From Nanobdellota archaeon (lineage in GTDB: Archaea; Nanobdellota; Nanobdellia; Pacearchaeales; GW2011-AR1), in assembly GCA_030688225.1 (NCBI GenBank), contig JAUYIO010000021.1:16637-80636 (forward strand): a DNA stretch of 64,000 nt, read 5' to 3'. Positions 27,284 through 34,909 of the stretch are shown here, piece by piece (the stretch's first letter is position 1; each line of letters starts with the position of its first letter). A program made the position numbers and the translations under genes. The notes beneath the pieces are model-generated. The model saw only the letters and a list, made by a program, of their open reading frames with translations, was not told where the DNA came from and searched no databases.

Positions 27284-27928
27284 ATGGTTAAAAGAGATGA
27301 AGAAGAAAATAAAGAAGAATTGCAGAGAGCAAGAGAAGACAAGCAATTAAAGATTTTTTTCGTAGGAATTTCTTTGGTTGTTGTGGCAATATTTGTTGTA
27401 ATATTGGTTATTCATGGATTTAAAAATTTTGAACAAGGAGGAGTTACATTTAACGTTGTTAAGTTTTGTGATACTCAACCATGTTTAACAACATATCAAA
27501 CTTCTTTCCCAGTGCTCTCTGAGGGTAAGCCTGCAGAATACAATATTTATTTGAGAAATGATCCGAGGAAACTAAAAGAAGAAATTCCTTTTGAAGGAGT
27601 TATAACACTTGATATTCCGTTAAAACAAGTGATAGTGAATATTAGTGATGAAGAGATAATTGATTGTAACAAAGACGGGGGAATTGCTATTGGGAACCTT
27701 AATAAGATATTTACTATTTCTGGAATGAAAGTTGGAAAAGATGTAAATGCAACATGCGATCCTCAAGGAAGATATATGTTTATTCAGATAGGGCCTGGAA
27801 ACTCCACAATTGTTGAACAAACAGGGCCTGCATGTTACACCATCTCTGTGGATAATTGCGAAATTCTAAAAGGAACAGAAAGATTTATGGTTGAAACTTT
27901 TGAAAGAATTAACAAAGAATGGTTATAA
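27284..27928 (+). CDS. Single-pass membrane protein, hypothetical
   Basis: A 214-residue protein: charged cytoplasmic N-terminus (MVKRDEEENKEELQRARE), membrane helix (IFFVGISLVVVAIFVVILVI), then an extracellular domain with several cysteines (CDTQPCLTT, CDPQG, CYTISVDNCE). A CTTATAAAG promoter element near 27254-27262 precedes it. It overlaps the next gene by 10 nt. No family assigned. Confidence 0.58.
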   Translation: MVKRDEEENKEELQRAREDKQLKIFFVGISLVVVAIFVVILVIHGFKNFEQGGVTFNVVKFCDTQPCLTTYQTSFPVLSEGKPAEYNIYLRNDPRKLKEEIPFEGVITLDIPLKQVIVNISDEEIIDCNKDGGIAIGNLNKIFTISGMKVGKDVNATCDPQGRYMFIQIGPGNSTIVEQTGPACYTISVDNCEILKGTERFMVETFERINKEWL

Positions 27929-28395
27929 AACTTTTTTACGCGCTTCTTCTTACAATAATGCCTGTTACAGAATTGAGAGTTGGGCTTCCCTTGGCGATAT
28001 TATATGCAAGAGAAAACGGAATTCCAATTTATCTAATCTTTTTTCTTGTAGTTCTCTTAAATGTTCTTGTAATTTTTTTCATTTTTTATTTTTTAGACAA
28101 CATACATCACGTTTTCATGAAGAGAGGATTTTACAGAAAATCTTTTGGGAATTATCTTAAAAGAAAAAGGGAGAAGATAGACAAATTTGAAAGAAGATAT
28201 TCTGAGTTCGGATTTATCGCTTTAGTATTATTTGTTGCTATCCCTCTTCCAGGAACAGGTGCATGGACAGGGACATTTGTATCATGGATTTTGGGGTTAG
28301 ATAGAAAAAAAAGTGTTTTGGCAATAGCTCTTGGTGTTTTAATTGCAGGTATCCTCGTAATGTTGGGGACTTTAGGAGTTATTGGATTATTTTAG
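27919..28395 (+). CDS. Small multidrug export protein family (DUF2391/Sm_multidrug_ex-like) membrane protein
   Basis: A 158-residue integral membrane protein with about four helices. The motifs PVTELRVGLPLAIL near the start and PLPGTGAWTGTFVSWILGL near residue 110 characterise the small multidrug export protein family (PF06695-like), whose transport role is poorly defined. It overlaps the previous single-pass protein gene by 10 nt and the convergent archaeosortase-like gene by 9 nt. Confidence 0.8.
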   Translation: MVIKLFYALLLTIMPVTELRVGLPLAILYARENGIPIYLIFFLVVLLNVLVIFFIFYFLDNIHHVFMKRGFYRKSFGNYLKRKREKIDKFERRYSEFGFIALVLFVAIPLPGTGAWTGTFVSWILGLDRKKSVLAIALGVLIAGILVMLGTLGVIGLF

Positions 28396-28899
28396 TTTCT
28401 TAAATAGAAATCTTAAATCAGAATATATCGGAATTTTTTTTATCTTAAAATATTTAACTTCAAAAAACCAAATACCGACGACAAAAACGATACTCCCAAC
28501 ATACCAAAATAATTTATGAGTTATATCAAACCATTGGGAATTTGATAAGAATAATATGCTCAGCAAAAATATTCTTATTATATTTATTACAAGAAAGGCT
28601 AAAAATGCGAATGCAAGCATCTTAAATCTTTTTTTTAATTTAACGTCAGGAACAGAAAGATTGAATATTAATAGGAGATAATATGCAGAACCAGCTATGC
28701 ATGCTCCAATCAGTTCTATTGAGCGATATCCAATCATAATAAAGTCTCCTCTTAGGGAAACATCATAGAACAAGTTAAGCAAAAAATAAACAGGGTAAAG
28801 AGTTAATGGTGTGAATATTAGATATAAAAGATAAAAATTAGGAAAGGCTACGATTATTAAAATTATATACCTTAAAAAAATATCAAAAATTTTATTCAT
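28387..28899 (-). CDS. Archaeosortase/exosortase-family transpeptidase-like protein
   Basis: A 170-residue polytopic membrane protein. Along the order expected for the exosortase/archaeosortase family I see Cys67 in IGACIAGSAYY, Arg109 in NIIRIF and His128 in DITHKLF, the Cys-Arg-His triad. Such enzymes cleave C-terminal sorting signals and attach proteins to lipid. Its start is near the divergent PAP2 gene (51-nt gap), and a large surface protein with a terminal membrane segment (29736-31493) lies just beyond. Weak sequence evidence beyond the triad keeps confidence moderate. Confidence 0.55.
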   Translation of the reverse strand: MNKIFDIFLRYIILIIVAFPNFYLLYLIFTPLTLYPVYFLLNLFYDVSLRGDFIMIGYRSIELIGACIAGSAYYLLLIFNLSVPDVKLKKRFKMLAFAFLAFLVINIIRIFLLSILFLSNSQWFDITHKLFWYVGSIVFVVGIWFFEVKYFKIKKIPIYSDLRFLFKKLK

Positions 28900-28949
28900 A
28901 TGAAAACAATAGTGGAAATGTATTTAAATAATTTGATGTTTGTTAAGTT

Positions 28950-29558
28950 ATGTTAAAAAAAAGAGGGATAATATGGACAGCCATCATATTGGCTGTCTTT
29001 TTAATTTTTTATTTTGACGTGCAAATAGTCAAAGGAATTTCTTTAATAAATAATGCTGTGCTTAATGATTTCTTCTTAGGAATAACTTTTATTAGTTCAG
29101 AGATAATAATCTTCTTTTTTCTAACAAGTTTGTTTTTATGGCACGAGCATAAGAGAAAATGGATCCTTCCTTTGTGGATAACTCTTGGAACAGTAGTAGT
29201 CATAAGTTTTTTATTGAAGGTTTTAGTTCATAGATTAAGACCTTTTCAAATAGGAATTGTTTCAATATTGCCTTCATTAGAATCTACAAGTTATCTCATC
29301 TGGAATTTTTCTTTTCCTTCTTTTCAATCAATGCTTGCCTTTTGTGCAATCCCTATTTTGTCAAAAGAATTTCCTAAATTCAAGTATATTTGGATTATTC
29401 TTGCGAGTTTAATTGCTTTTTCAAGAGTTTATTTTGGACTGCATTTTATGAGTGATGTTCTTGTCGGAGGAATAATTGGATATTTAATAGGTGTTGGGAT
29501 TATTAAAATAGAAAATAAAACAAAATTTGGAGAGAGAATTTGGAAGAGGGTTTTTTAA
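28950..29558 (+). CDS. PAP2-family membrane phosphatase, atypical
   Basis: A 202-residue polytopic membrane protein of the phosphatidic acid phosphatase 2 superfamily. Motif 1 KVLVHRLRP (residues 90-98) and motif 3 SRVYFGLHFMSD (158-169) are intact. Motif 2, normally PSGH, reads PSFQS (123-127), so the catalytic-helper His is replaced by Gln. It may act on lipid pyrophosphates, such as polyprenyl carriers used for glycosylation. A TATTTAAATAA box near 28920 gives a leaderless start. Confidence 0.75.
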   Translation: MLKKRGIIWTAIILAVFLIFYFDVQIVKGISLINNAVLNDFFLGITFISSEIIIFFFLTSLFLWHEHKRKWILPLWITLGTVVVISFLLKVLVHRLRPFQIGIVSILPSLESTSYLIWNFSFPSFQSMLAFCAIPILSKEFPKFKYIWIILASLIAFSRVYFGLHFMSDVLVGGIIGYLIGVGIIKIENKTKFGERIWKRVF

Positions 29559-29560
29559 TA

Positions 29561-29728
29561 TTATCTTTGATTATAAGCAAAATCAAGTTTATCTAAATAT
29601 TTTTCTTTAATTTTTCCGTTTTTTATTTTTTTAATTTCCTTTTTCACAAGTTTATATTCTTGTTCTCTGAATTCATCTTCAGATATAGAAGATATCAAAT
29701 CAATTCTTGAGGATAAATCAAAAGTCAT
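29561..29728 (-). CDS. Small hypothetical protein
   Basis: A 55-residue, charged helical protein starting at the ATG 29728 (MTFDLSSRIDLISSIS). The TTG at 29746, inside the preceding gene's stop region, is less likely. It is cotranscribed downstream of the 585-residue surface protein with a 7-nt gap. No family recognised. Confidence 0.4.
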   Translation of the reverse strand: MTFDLSSRIDLISSISEDEFREQEYKLVKKEIKKIKNGKIKEKYLDKLDFAYNQR

Positions 29729-29735
29729 TTTAGAA

Positions 29736-31493
29736 TTATTTAGCAACTCTTACTGCTATAACAATTATTATTATAACTAAGATAACATTCAATGCTCCAA
29801 TTAACCATAAATACCAGTTGCTTCCGAAAGAGAATCCACCAAATCCAGATTGTTCAATTGAAACTGAAACAGGTTGTTTCATTACTAAATCAGTTCCTGA
29901 AAGAACTTCTATGTTGAATGTTTGATCTCCTGAAGCGTCATTGTTAACTTTGAATGTTAATAGAGCTTCTTTTGATTCTCCTGAATTCACTATTAATGTG
30001 ATTGGGTCAATACTTGATAATGATGCCCATGAAGAATAATCTGCTGCATTCAAAGTGTAAGTTGCTGAAGTAGTTCCTGTATTTGTTATTGTTGTTTTTA
30101 TTACCAAGTCATCTCCTGCTTTTCCTCCTGATTGCAAACTTGCAGAAACTAATGCTTTTTGACTAACTCCACAATTTCCTTCTACTACAAGAGGTGCTGT
30201 GAATTTTGAATCTTCGTCATCAAAATCATTTTCATAAATATCTCCATCTTCGTCAAATACTGTAAATTCTAAGTAATATGTTTTTTCAGATGCATCTTCA
30301 GGTATCTGAACTGTGAAAGTAAGCTTTTCATTATCAAATTCTTTTATTCTTGAAAATTCTGTTCTTTCATCAATTCCCAATTCTGTGTTTCTTAATAAAA
30401 CAAGAACATCATCTTGTTCATCTGAACCTATATTCCAAACATCTGCCAATATTTGAACATCCATTCCACATTGAACTGTTTCTGGGAAATCAATATTGTT
30501 AATTATTACAAAATCTGTTTCTTCTTCAATTGAAACATCTTCAGAATCATAATGACAACTTTTTTCTCCATCGTTTGAAGAATCTCTATCGTCAATTGTT
30601 CCTGTTGCTCTTACAACAATCTTATAATTATTTCCAACTATCTCATCAAGATCCATATCAAGATCCTTTTCTCTTAATTGGAATGTGACTATAAAAGTGT
30701 CATCTTTTCCATCTTTGAGGTTGAATTCTTTTATCTCATCCATCTCAAGAACCCAATTATTAAGGTTAGAATCTGCAATGCCCCATTCTAAAGAAATATC
30801 ATCAACATCATAATTTCCATCATTTTCAACTCTTACTTCTATTTCTACTTCATCCAGTGGAAGCCATTCTTCATCTTTTCCGTAACCTTCTATAACAGTT
30901 ATGTCTCTTATATCTACTTTTAATTCTCCAGGATTTTGAGTAACTCCAGAATCATATGCACAGAAATCTGCTGTTGAGGAAGTTGCTGTTCCTTCTATGA
31001 CAACATTATCTAATCTACAGAATTCAGCTGTAGCATCTGTTGAACATTCTATTTTTATTCTGAATCCAGCATTATTATTTGCTGAAGAAGGCAAATTAAA
31101 TGTCTTTGAAACAAATGAAGCATCATTAGGTAAATCAGGACTGTCTGCTGTAACTCCAACAACTTCTTCTAAATTAGTGTATGTGCTTCCATCAACAGAC
31201 CAAGATAATTTAAAATTATTGTCAGTTTCCCAACCATTTCCTAATTGTCTGTCATATTTAACAATGATAGTTTCATAACCAGAAGTACTAATTGTTCTCT
31301 CAAGAGTAGCGTTATCAACATTTGTGGATTCTGCATAAGTTCCTGCATTTGACCAGTTGCTTGTTGTCCAACCAGTTAAATCTCCATCATCAAAATTATC
31401 AGAGAAAACTGTTGCAGCGCTTGCGAAATTCAAAACTAAAACTAATGCGAAGATGCTTGCGATAGACAAACAAAATGTTTTGTTTTTTATCAT
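29736..31493 (-). CDS. Large surface protein with C-terminal sorting-like segment
   Basis: A 585-residue protein: signal peptide (residues 1-26), an N-terminal DNFDDGDLTGWTTSNWS domain of carbohydrate-binding/jelly-roll type, then CARDB-like repeats with Asp-rich loops and a NEW3-like NTGTTSATYTL region. The C-terminus reads GFGGFSFGSNWYLW, a hydrophobic helix and the basic tail VRVAK, a tripartite signal that an archaeosortase could process. The archaeosortase-like gene (28387-28899) is close by. A TTTATAAA box is present just upstream. Confidence 0.65.
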   Translation of the reverse strand: MIKNKTFCLSIASIFALVLVLNFASAATVFSDNFDDGDLTGWTTSNWSNAGTYAESTNVDNATLERTISTSGYETIIVKYDRQLGNGWETDNNFKLSWSVDGSTYTNLEEVVGVTADSPDLPNDASFVSKTFNLPSSANNNAGFRIKIECSTDATAEFCRLDNVVIEGTATSSTADFCAYDSGVTQNPGELKVDIRDITVIEGYGKDEEWLPLDEVEIEVRVENDGNYDVDDISLEWGIADSNLNNWVLEMDEIKEFNLKDGKDDTFIVTFQLREKDLDMDLDEIVGNNYKIVVRATGTIDDRDSSNDGEKSCHYDSEDVSIEEETDFVIINNIDFPETVQCGMDVQILADVWNIGSDEQDDVLVLLRNTELGIDERTEFSRIKEFDNEKLTFTVQIPEDASEKTYYLEFTVFDEDGDIYENDFDDEDSKFTAPLVVEGNCGVSQKALVSASLQSGGKAGDDLVIKTTITNTGTTSATYTLNAADYSSWASLSSIDPITLIVNSGESKEALLTFKVNNDASGDQTFNIEVLSGTDLVMKQPVSVSIEQSGFGGFSFGSNWYLWLIGALNVILVIIIIVIAVRVAK

Positions 31494-31620
31494 GTTGTAA
31501 TTCTGCAGTTACTATGGTTTATAAATATTTGTATTATAAAAAATATATTCTGATTTTAGATTATTTTGTCTTGTTAAAAAGATTTATATAATTTAATTAT
31601 TTTAATTTATTGACGGAAAT

Positions 31621-31667
31621 GAGGGGCACCAAGGTTCTCCTTACAGTAACCCCTCTTTTTTAGAGGG
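31621..31667 (+). promoter_or_regulatory. Leader with two mutually exclusive hairpins
   Basis: GAGGGG (31621-31626) pairs with CCCCTC (31650-31655), with an inner AAGG/CCTT stem. Alternatively CCCTCT (31651-31656) pairs with AGAGGG (31662-31667) around a T loop. The second structure would sequester AGAGGG, the only SD-like element before the ATG at 31680, and the first would free it. A TATA-like TTTATATAAT at 31582-31591 predicts a transcript that begins just before GAGGGG. Confidence 0.55.
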
Positions 31668-31679
31668 TTAAAAAACAAA

Positions 31680-32069
31680 ATGGCGATTGAAGCAAAAGAA
31701 AATTCTCTTGGCGCAAAGGCTTTCTTAGCAGGAGTTGTTCTTGCAATACTTATCGGATTATCTACAAGTTTGATTCCTATTCCTGCATTAAAGAAGTATA
31801 GCTCTGCAATTTATGCAATATTGGTTCTTCTTGGATTATTTATTGGATTTACAATAAAAGTTTCGCAAAAAGATTCTCAAACATTCATGATTGCAGGAGC
31901 CATCCTTGTTATTGTTAGTAAATTTGGTATGGATAGTGTTCATGGTTCATTAATAGGAATAGGTGTTGGAGACACTGTTGCAGCAGTATTTGGAGCTTTA
32001 TTAGCATTGTTTGTTCCTGCAACAATTATTGTGGCTATAAAGAATCTGTTTGGAATTGCAAGAGTTTAG
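31680..32069 (+). CDS. Four-helix membrane protein, hypothetical
   Basis: A 129-residue, highly hydrophobic protein with four predicted transmembrane helices and small-residue-rich sequence (GVVLAILIGLSTS, AGAILVIVSKFGM, AVFGALLALFVPATII). No catalytic motif or family recognised. Its short leader carries two competing hairpins, so expression is probably regulated post-transcriptionally. It stands alone between the surface protein and the Tat/SepF genes. Confidence 0.6.
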   Translation: MAIEAKENSLGAKAFLAGVVLAILIGLSTSLIPIPALKKYSSAIYAILVLLGLFIGFTIKVSQKDSQTFMIAGAILVIVSKFGMDSVHGSLIGIGVGDTVAAVFGALLALFVPATIIVAIKNLFGIARV

Positions 32070-32096
32070 TATAATAATAGGGTGAGAATTTTAATT

Positions 32097-32420
32097 TTAA
32101 AATATTTCTCTTGAAACCCTATAACTCCCCTCTATTCCTTCTCCATCTATTGCTCCCGAGTAATAAACTATCCCTTTGCCACATGGAGATAATGCAAATT
32201 TTTCAGCTTGCTCTTTATCGTCTCCAAATAATGCAATTTCATTAAAAGGATTTTCGAACGCTTTTACTGGTGCAGAATAACATACGTTGAGTTTTGGTCT
32301 TTCAGGCTTAACAACAGAATTAGGTAAAATATTATCTAAGGAATCTTTCCCAATTAAAGATAAACTCCCAAAACCAAAAAGAATTGTTTTAAAGAAATCT
32401 CTTCTCTTTATTTTGTTCAT
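32097..32420 (-). CDS. Small Tat-secreted protein, hypothetical
   Basis: A 107-residue protein starting at the ATG 32420. KRRDFFKTILFGFGSLSLIG is a twin-arginine signal (RRDFFK) followed by a hydrophobic core. The mature part (LNVCYSAPVKAFENPFNE, CGKGIVYYSG) has two cysteines and no known domain. It is translated 1 nt after the SepF stop codon. Export through Tat implies a folded or cofactor-bearing product. Confidence 0.65.
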   Translation of the reverse strand: MNKIKRRDFFKTILFGFGSLSLIGKDSLDNILPNSVVKPERPKLNVCYSAPVKAFENPFNEIALFGDDKEQAEKFALSPCGKGIVYYSGAIDGEGIEGSYRVSREIF

Positions 32421-32421
32421 T

Positions 32422-32814
32422 TTAATCAAACCTGTTTCTTGGTTCTTCTTTGTCTATTTTCTCTGGTTGCTTTTGGATTTTTGCAAAAGAAGGTGTTACA
32501 ATAACAATATTTTCTCCAAATCCAGCAATAGTTCCTTCAAGAGCATCTGTTGTTTTCTTTATTTTTGAGACAGCCCTTTTTAGTTCAATAGGATCTTTTT
32601 TTCGGATTACCTTAATATCAATTACTGCGATAGTATATCCTTCTCTCAAAGCATTAAGAATTTCGTTTACATCTTCGTAATCTTTCAAAATGAATAGTTT
32701 CACCAAAACTTTTTTTTCTTTTTCTTCGTGACCAACATCAATCTCCAAATATTCGTCGTCCATAGGTTCTGCAACAGAATCGGAGAAAACTTTTTTTATC
32801 TTATCAAATACCAT
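32422..32814 (-). CDS. sepF: SepF-like cell division protein (FtsZ membrane anchor)
   Basis: A 130-residue SepF: LKDYEDVNEILNALREGYTI and LKRAVSKIKKTTDALEGTI and GFGENIVIVTPSFAKI are the conserved core, and the N-terminal ~20 residues give the membrane-binding helix (VFDKIKKVFSD). In archaea SepF links FtsZ to the membrane at the division site. An ftsZ gene is in the same window (37114-38217). The Tat gene is coupled downstream. Confidence 0.9.
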   Translation of the reverse strand: MVFDKIKKVFSDSVAEPMDDEYLEIDVGHEEKEKKVLVKLFILKDYEDVNEILNALREGYTIAVIDIKVIRKKDPIELKRAVSKIKKTTDALEGTIAGFGENIVIVTPSFAKIQKQPEKIDKEEPRNRFD

Positions 32815-32868
32815 AATAAAATTTATGAGTGAGATATTTATAAAGATTTCGGGGATTTTTCACATATA

Positions 32869-33189
32869 TTATTTCTTTATCCCCTTCATTATCACGTCTC
32901 TTAATTTTTCCAATCTTTCTGTTAGGGAAGACTCTTGTTTCTCAATATTCTTAATTCTTAACTCAAGAATCTTTTCTTTGTTTGAAAGTTCCTCGTTTAT
33001 TTTCTTTTTATCTGTCTTAATCATTAATTGTCCTATTATCTTGAATACATCTTCTTTGGATTTTTCTATCTCTGACAATGCAGATTTTGTTTCAGACATC
33101 TCCATCTGAAAAGCTTGTTTTTGCATCAACAAATTTTGCAGAGTTTGTTCCAGGATTTGCATTTCCTGAATATTTTTGTCAGAAGACAT
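32869..33189 (-). CDS. pfdB: Prefoldin subunit beta
   Basis: A 106-residue protein, nearly all coiled-coil helices flanking a short turn, in the pattern of prefoldin beta (VFKIIGQLMIKTDKKKINEEL is the conserved core between the helices). It forms the alpha2beta4 chaperone that holds unfolded proteins. It starts 1 nt after RpoP, in the conserved archaeal L37Ae-RpoP-prefoldin order. Confidence 0.9.
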   Translation of the reverse strand: MSSDKNIQEMQILEQTLQNLLMQKQAFQMEMSETKSALSEIEKSKEDVFKIIGQLMIKTDKKKINEELSNKEKILELRIKNIEKQESSLTERLEKLRDVIMKGIKK

Positions 33190-33190
33190 T

Positions 33191-33328
33191 TTACTTCACC
33201 TTTACTTTTTTTATTTTAGTTCTTGGCTTGTAAAAAATTTTGCTTCCACAATGAGGACAAACAAATCTTTTTTCAAGAGCTTTAGAAACTATACTTTTCT
33301 CGCATTTAAAACACTTGTATTGAACCAT
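33191..33328 (-). CDS. rpoP: RNA polymerase subunit P (RpoP/Rpb12)
   Basis: A 45-residue protein with YKCFKCEK and FVCPHCGSK, the CxxC-CxxC zinc ribbon of archaeal RNA polymerase subunit P, found by direct translation because it is short. The order L37Ae-RpoP-prefoldin beta supports it, and spacing to the prefoldin gene is 1 nt (TAA-A-ATG). Subunit P binds the Rpo3/Rpo10 platform of the polymerase. Confidence 0.93.
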   Translation of the reverse strand: MVQYKCFKCEKSIVSKALEKRFVCPHCGSKIFYKPRTKIKKVKVK

Positions 33329-33369
33329 TTTATTTTAATATTCTCTTCCTTTATTTAATTTTCTAATTT

Positions 33370-33585
33370 TCATTCTAAATAATAGGCGTGGCCTGCAAAT
33401 TTTTTTTCGCATTTAGGGCATTTCCAGATGCCTTTTGATAATCTTTTTACACCTATTTTTTTACAGAAAGGGCATTTTTGTTTTTTTCTTTGCTTGTTTT
33501 CAACTTCAACTAATCTTGCCCTTACTTTCTTTCCGTATCTTGCTCCAAACCTTCCTGATGCTTTTGATTTTTTTGATTTTGGCAT
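33370..33585 (-). CDS. rpl37ae: Ribosomal protein L37Ae (eL43)
   Basis: A 71-residue basic protein: ASGRFGARYGKKVRARLVEVE and CPFC...CPKC zinc motif identify L37Ae. It heads the rpl37ae-rpoP-pfdB set. The tRNA-Pro gene lies 23 nt upstream. Confidence 0.95.
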   Translation of the reverse strand: MPKSKKSKASGRFGARYGKKVRARLVEVENKQRKKQKCPFCKKIGVKRLSKGIWKCPKCEKKFAGHAYYLE

Positions 33586-33607
33586 TTTGTGTATTGTTAA
33601 ATATAAA

Positions 33608-33680
33608 TGGGGCTGCCCGGATTTGAACCGGGGTCGTCAGGTCCCAAACCTGAAAGGCTACCAGGCTACCCCACAGCCCC
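33608..33680 (-). tRNA. tRNA-Pro (anticodon TGG)
   Basis: The reverse strand folds into a cloverleaf: acceptor GGGGCTG/CAGCCCC, anticodon arm TCAGG-TTTGGGA-CCTGA with TGG, variable CGAC, and T arm CCCGG-TTCAAAT-CCGGG. A73 follows the acceptor. No CCA is encoded and no intron is seen. Confidence 0.95.
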
Positions 33681-33712
33681 CTATTGAGAGAGAGGGAAAT
33701 TAATTTATAAAA

Positions 33713-34372
33713 CTATTTTTTCTTAGTTTCTTTCTTTTCTTCCTTCGGTGCCTCTTCAGTTTTTTTCTCGTCTGTCTTTTCTTCTTTAGCAGCTTCCTGT
33801 GCAGCTTGCTCCTGCTTTAGAAGTTTTTCCTGCATTTCCTTTAACTCTGCAAAATATTTGTCAAGTTCTGCTTTTTTTTCTGCAGAAGTTTCTGTCTTTT
33901 CTGAATTAATTTCTTTGTCGTATTTTCCTTCTTCAATTTCTCGTTCAACTTCAAGAGGAGATTTGCTCTCAACAAGAATTCCCAAACTAGCACAAGTTCC
34001 GACGATAGTTTTAACAGCTGATTTTAAATCTTTAGAAAGCATATTAGGTAATTTTATTTTTGCAACAGAAATAATTTGTTCTATTGAAGCATTTGCAACT
34101 TTTGTTTTTTTCTGAAGTCCTGAAGCTTTTTCTATCTTTAATTCTTTTTTTAATAATTCTGAAGCAGGAGGAGAAAAAACTTTAATATCAAATTCTTTTG
34201 TTGATGCATCTATTTTTAATTCAACTGGAACTTTTAATCCGTTGAAATCTTTTGTCGCTTCGTTTATCTTCTGAATTATGTTGTTTATGTTTATTCCAAG
34301 AGGACCGAGTTTCTGACTAAGTGCAGGGCCTGGTTTCATGCTTCCACCTTCTACTAAAAGTTTTGTTTGCAT
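33713..34372 (-). CDS. rpl11: Ribosomal protein L11 (uL11) with charged tail
   Basis: A 219-residue L11. The GGSMKPGPALSQKLGPLGIN segment, the DIKVFSPPASELLKK core and the KTIVGTCASLGILVE C-terminal domain are clear. It binds the GTPase-associated rRNA. A Lys/Glu/Ala-rich tail (residues ~165-219) extends it beyond the usual ~165. The start at 34372 gives the 1-nt TAA-A-ATG junction to Spt5. Confidence 0.95.
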   Translation of the reverse strand: MQTKLLVEGGSMKPGPALSQKLGPLGININNIIQKINEATKDFNGLKVPVELKIDASTKEFDIKVFSPPASELLKKELKIEKASGLQKKTKVANASIEQIISVAKIKLPNMLSKDLKSAVKTIVGTCASLGILVESKSPLEVEREIEEGKYDKEINSEKTETSAEKKAELDKYFAELKEMQEKLLKQEQAAQEAAKEEKTDEKKTEEAPKEEKKETKKK

Positions 34373-34373
34373 T

Positions 34374-34829
34374 TTATTCGTCGTCCTCGGCATCTTCACG
34401 CCTTATGACTTTAACATTATCAAGTTTAATTGTAACTGGCAATGGAACAACTGCTCCTAATAAGCTAACAACTACTTCTCCTTTTTGTTTATCAATTCTT
34501 AAAACTTTTGCTTTTTCTTTTTTGAAAGGTTCTGCGATTATTTCTACAATATCTCCATCTTTTATTGAAACAGCTGTCACAGAAGGTTCTACCATATTTT
34601 TTATCTCTTCATAACCGACGGTTTTTCCAATTATTCCTTTTATGTAAGGTAAATTAAAAACAGCTTCTTCTGCAGATTCTCTGTCTTCTGCTTCAAGAAG
34701 AATGTAACCTCGCAAACCATGCGGACGCAAAACTGAAAAAACATTTAAGTTTTTCTTTTCAACTTTTTCTGCAATCATGTCAACTGCTCTCTCTTCCTTG
34801 TTTGTTATTACTTTTACAATAAATATCAT
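34374..34829 (-). CDS. spt5: Transcription elongation factor Spt5/NusG
   Basis: A 151-residue protein: NGN domain (IFIVKVITNKEERAVDMIAE...LRPHGLRGYILLEAED...GIIGKTVGYEEI) and a C-terminal KOW domain (IKDGDIVEIIAEPFKKEKAKV). Spt5 binds RNA polymerase clamp and couples elongation with translation. In archaea secE-spt5-rpl11 is a conserved order; here a large secreted-protein gene intervenes between secE and spt5. A CTTCTTAAGAAG perfect palindrome lies 22 nt upstream of the start. Confidence 0.93.
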   Translation of the reverse strand: MIFIVKVITNKEERAVDMIAEKVEKKNLNVFSVLRPHGLRGYILLEAEDRESAEEAVFNLPYIKGIIGKTVGYEEIKNMVEPSVTAVSIKDGDIVEIIAEPFKKEKAKVLRIDKQKGEVVVSLLGAVVPLPVTIKLDNVKVIRREDAEDDE

Positions 34830-34909
34830 TTTGTTCGCACTACCCCATAACTTCTTAAGAAGTAGATGAAGATTTATAAAATTAGAGGTTTATAAATTTT
34901 TGTGAGAGG

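Noticed and set aside
33858..34115. Long antisense frames over L11, FtsZ, L6 and other genes
   Set aside because: Shadow frames of strongly identified genes, with Ser/Phe/Leu-rich composition typical of reverse reading of Lys/Glu-rich coding sequence.
34851..34862. CTTCTTAAGAAG palindrome as an operator of spt5
   Set aside because: Only 12 bp in AT-rich DNA; could arise by chance and no regulator gene is adjacent.
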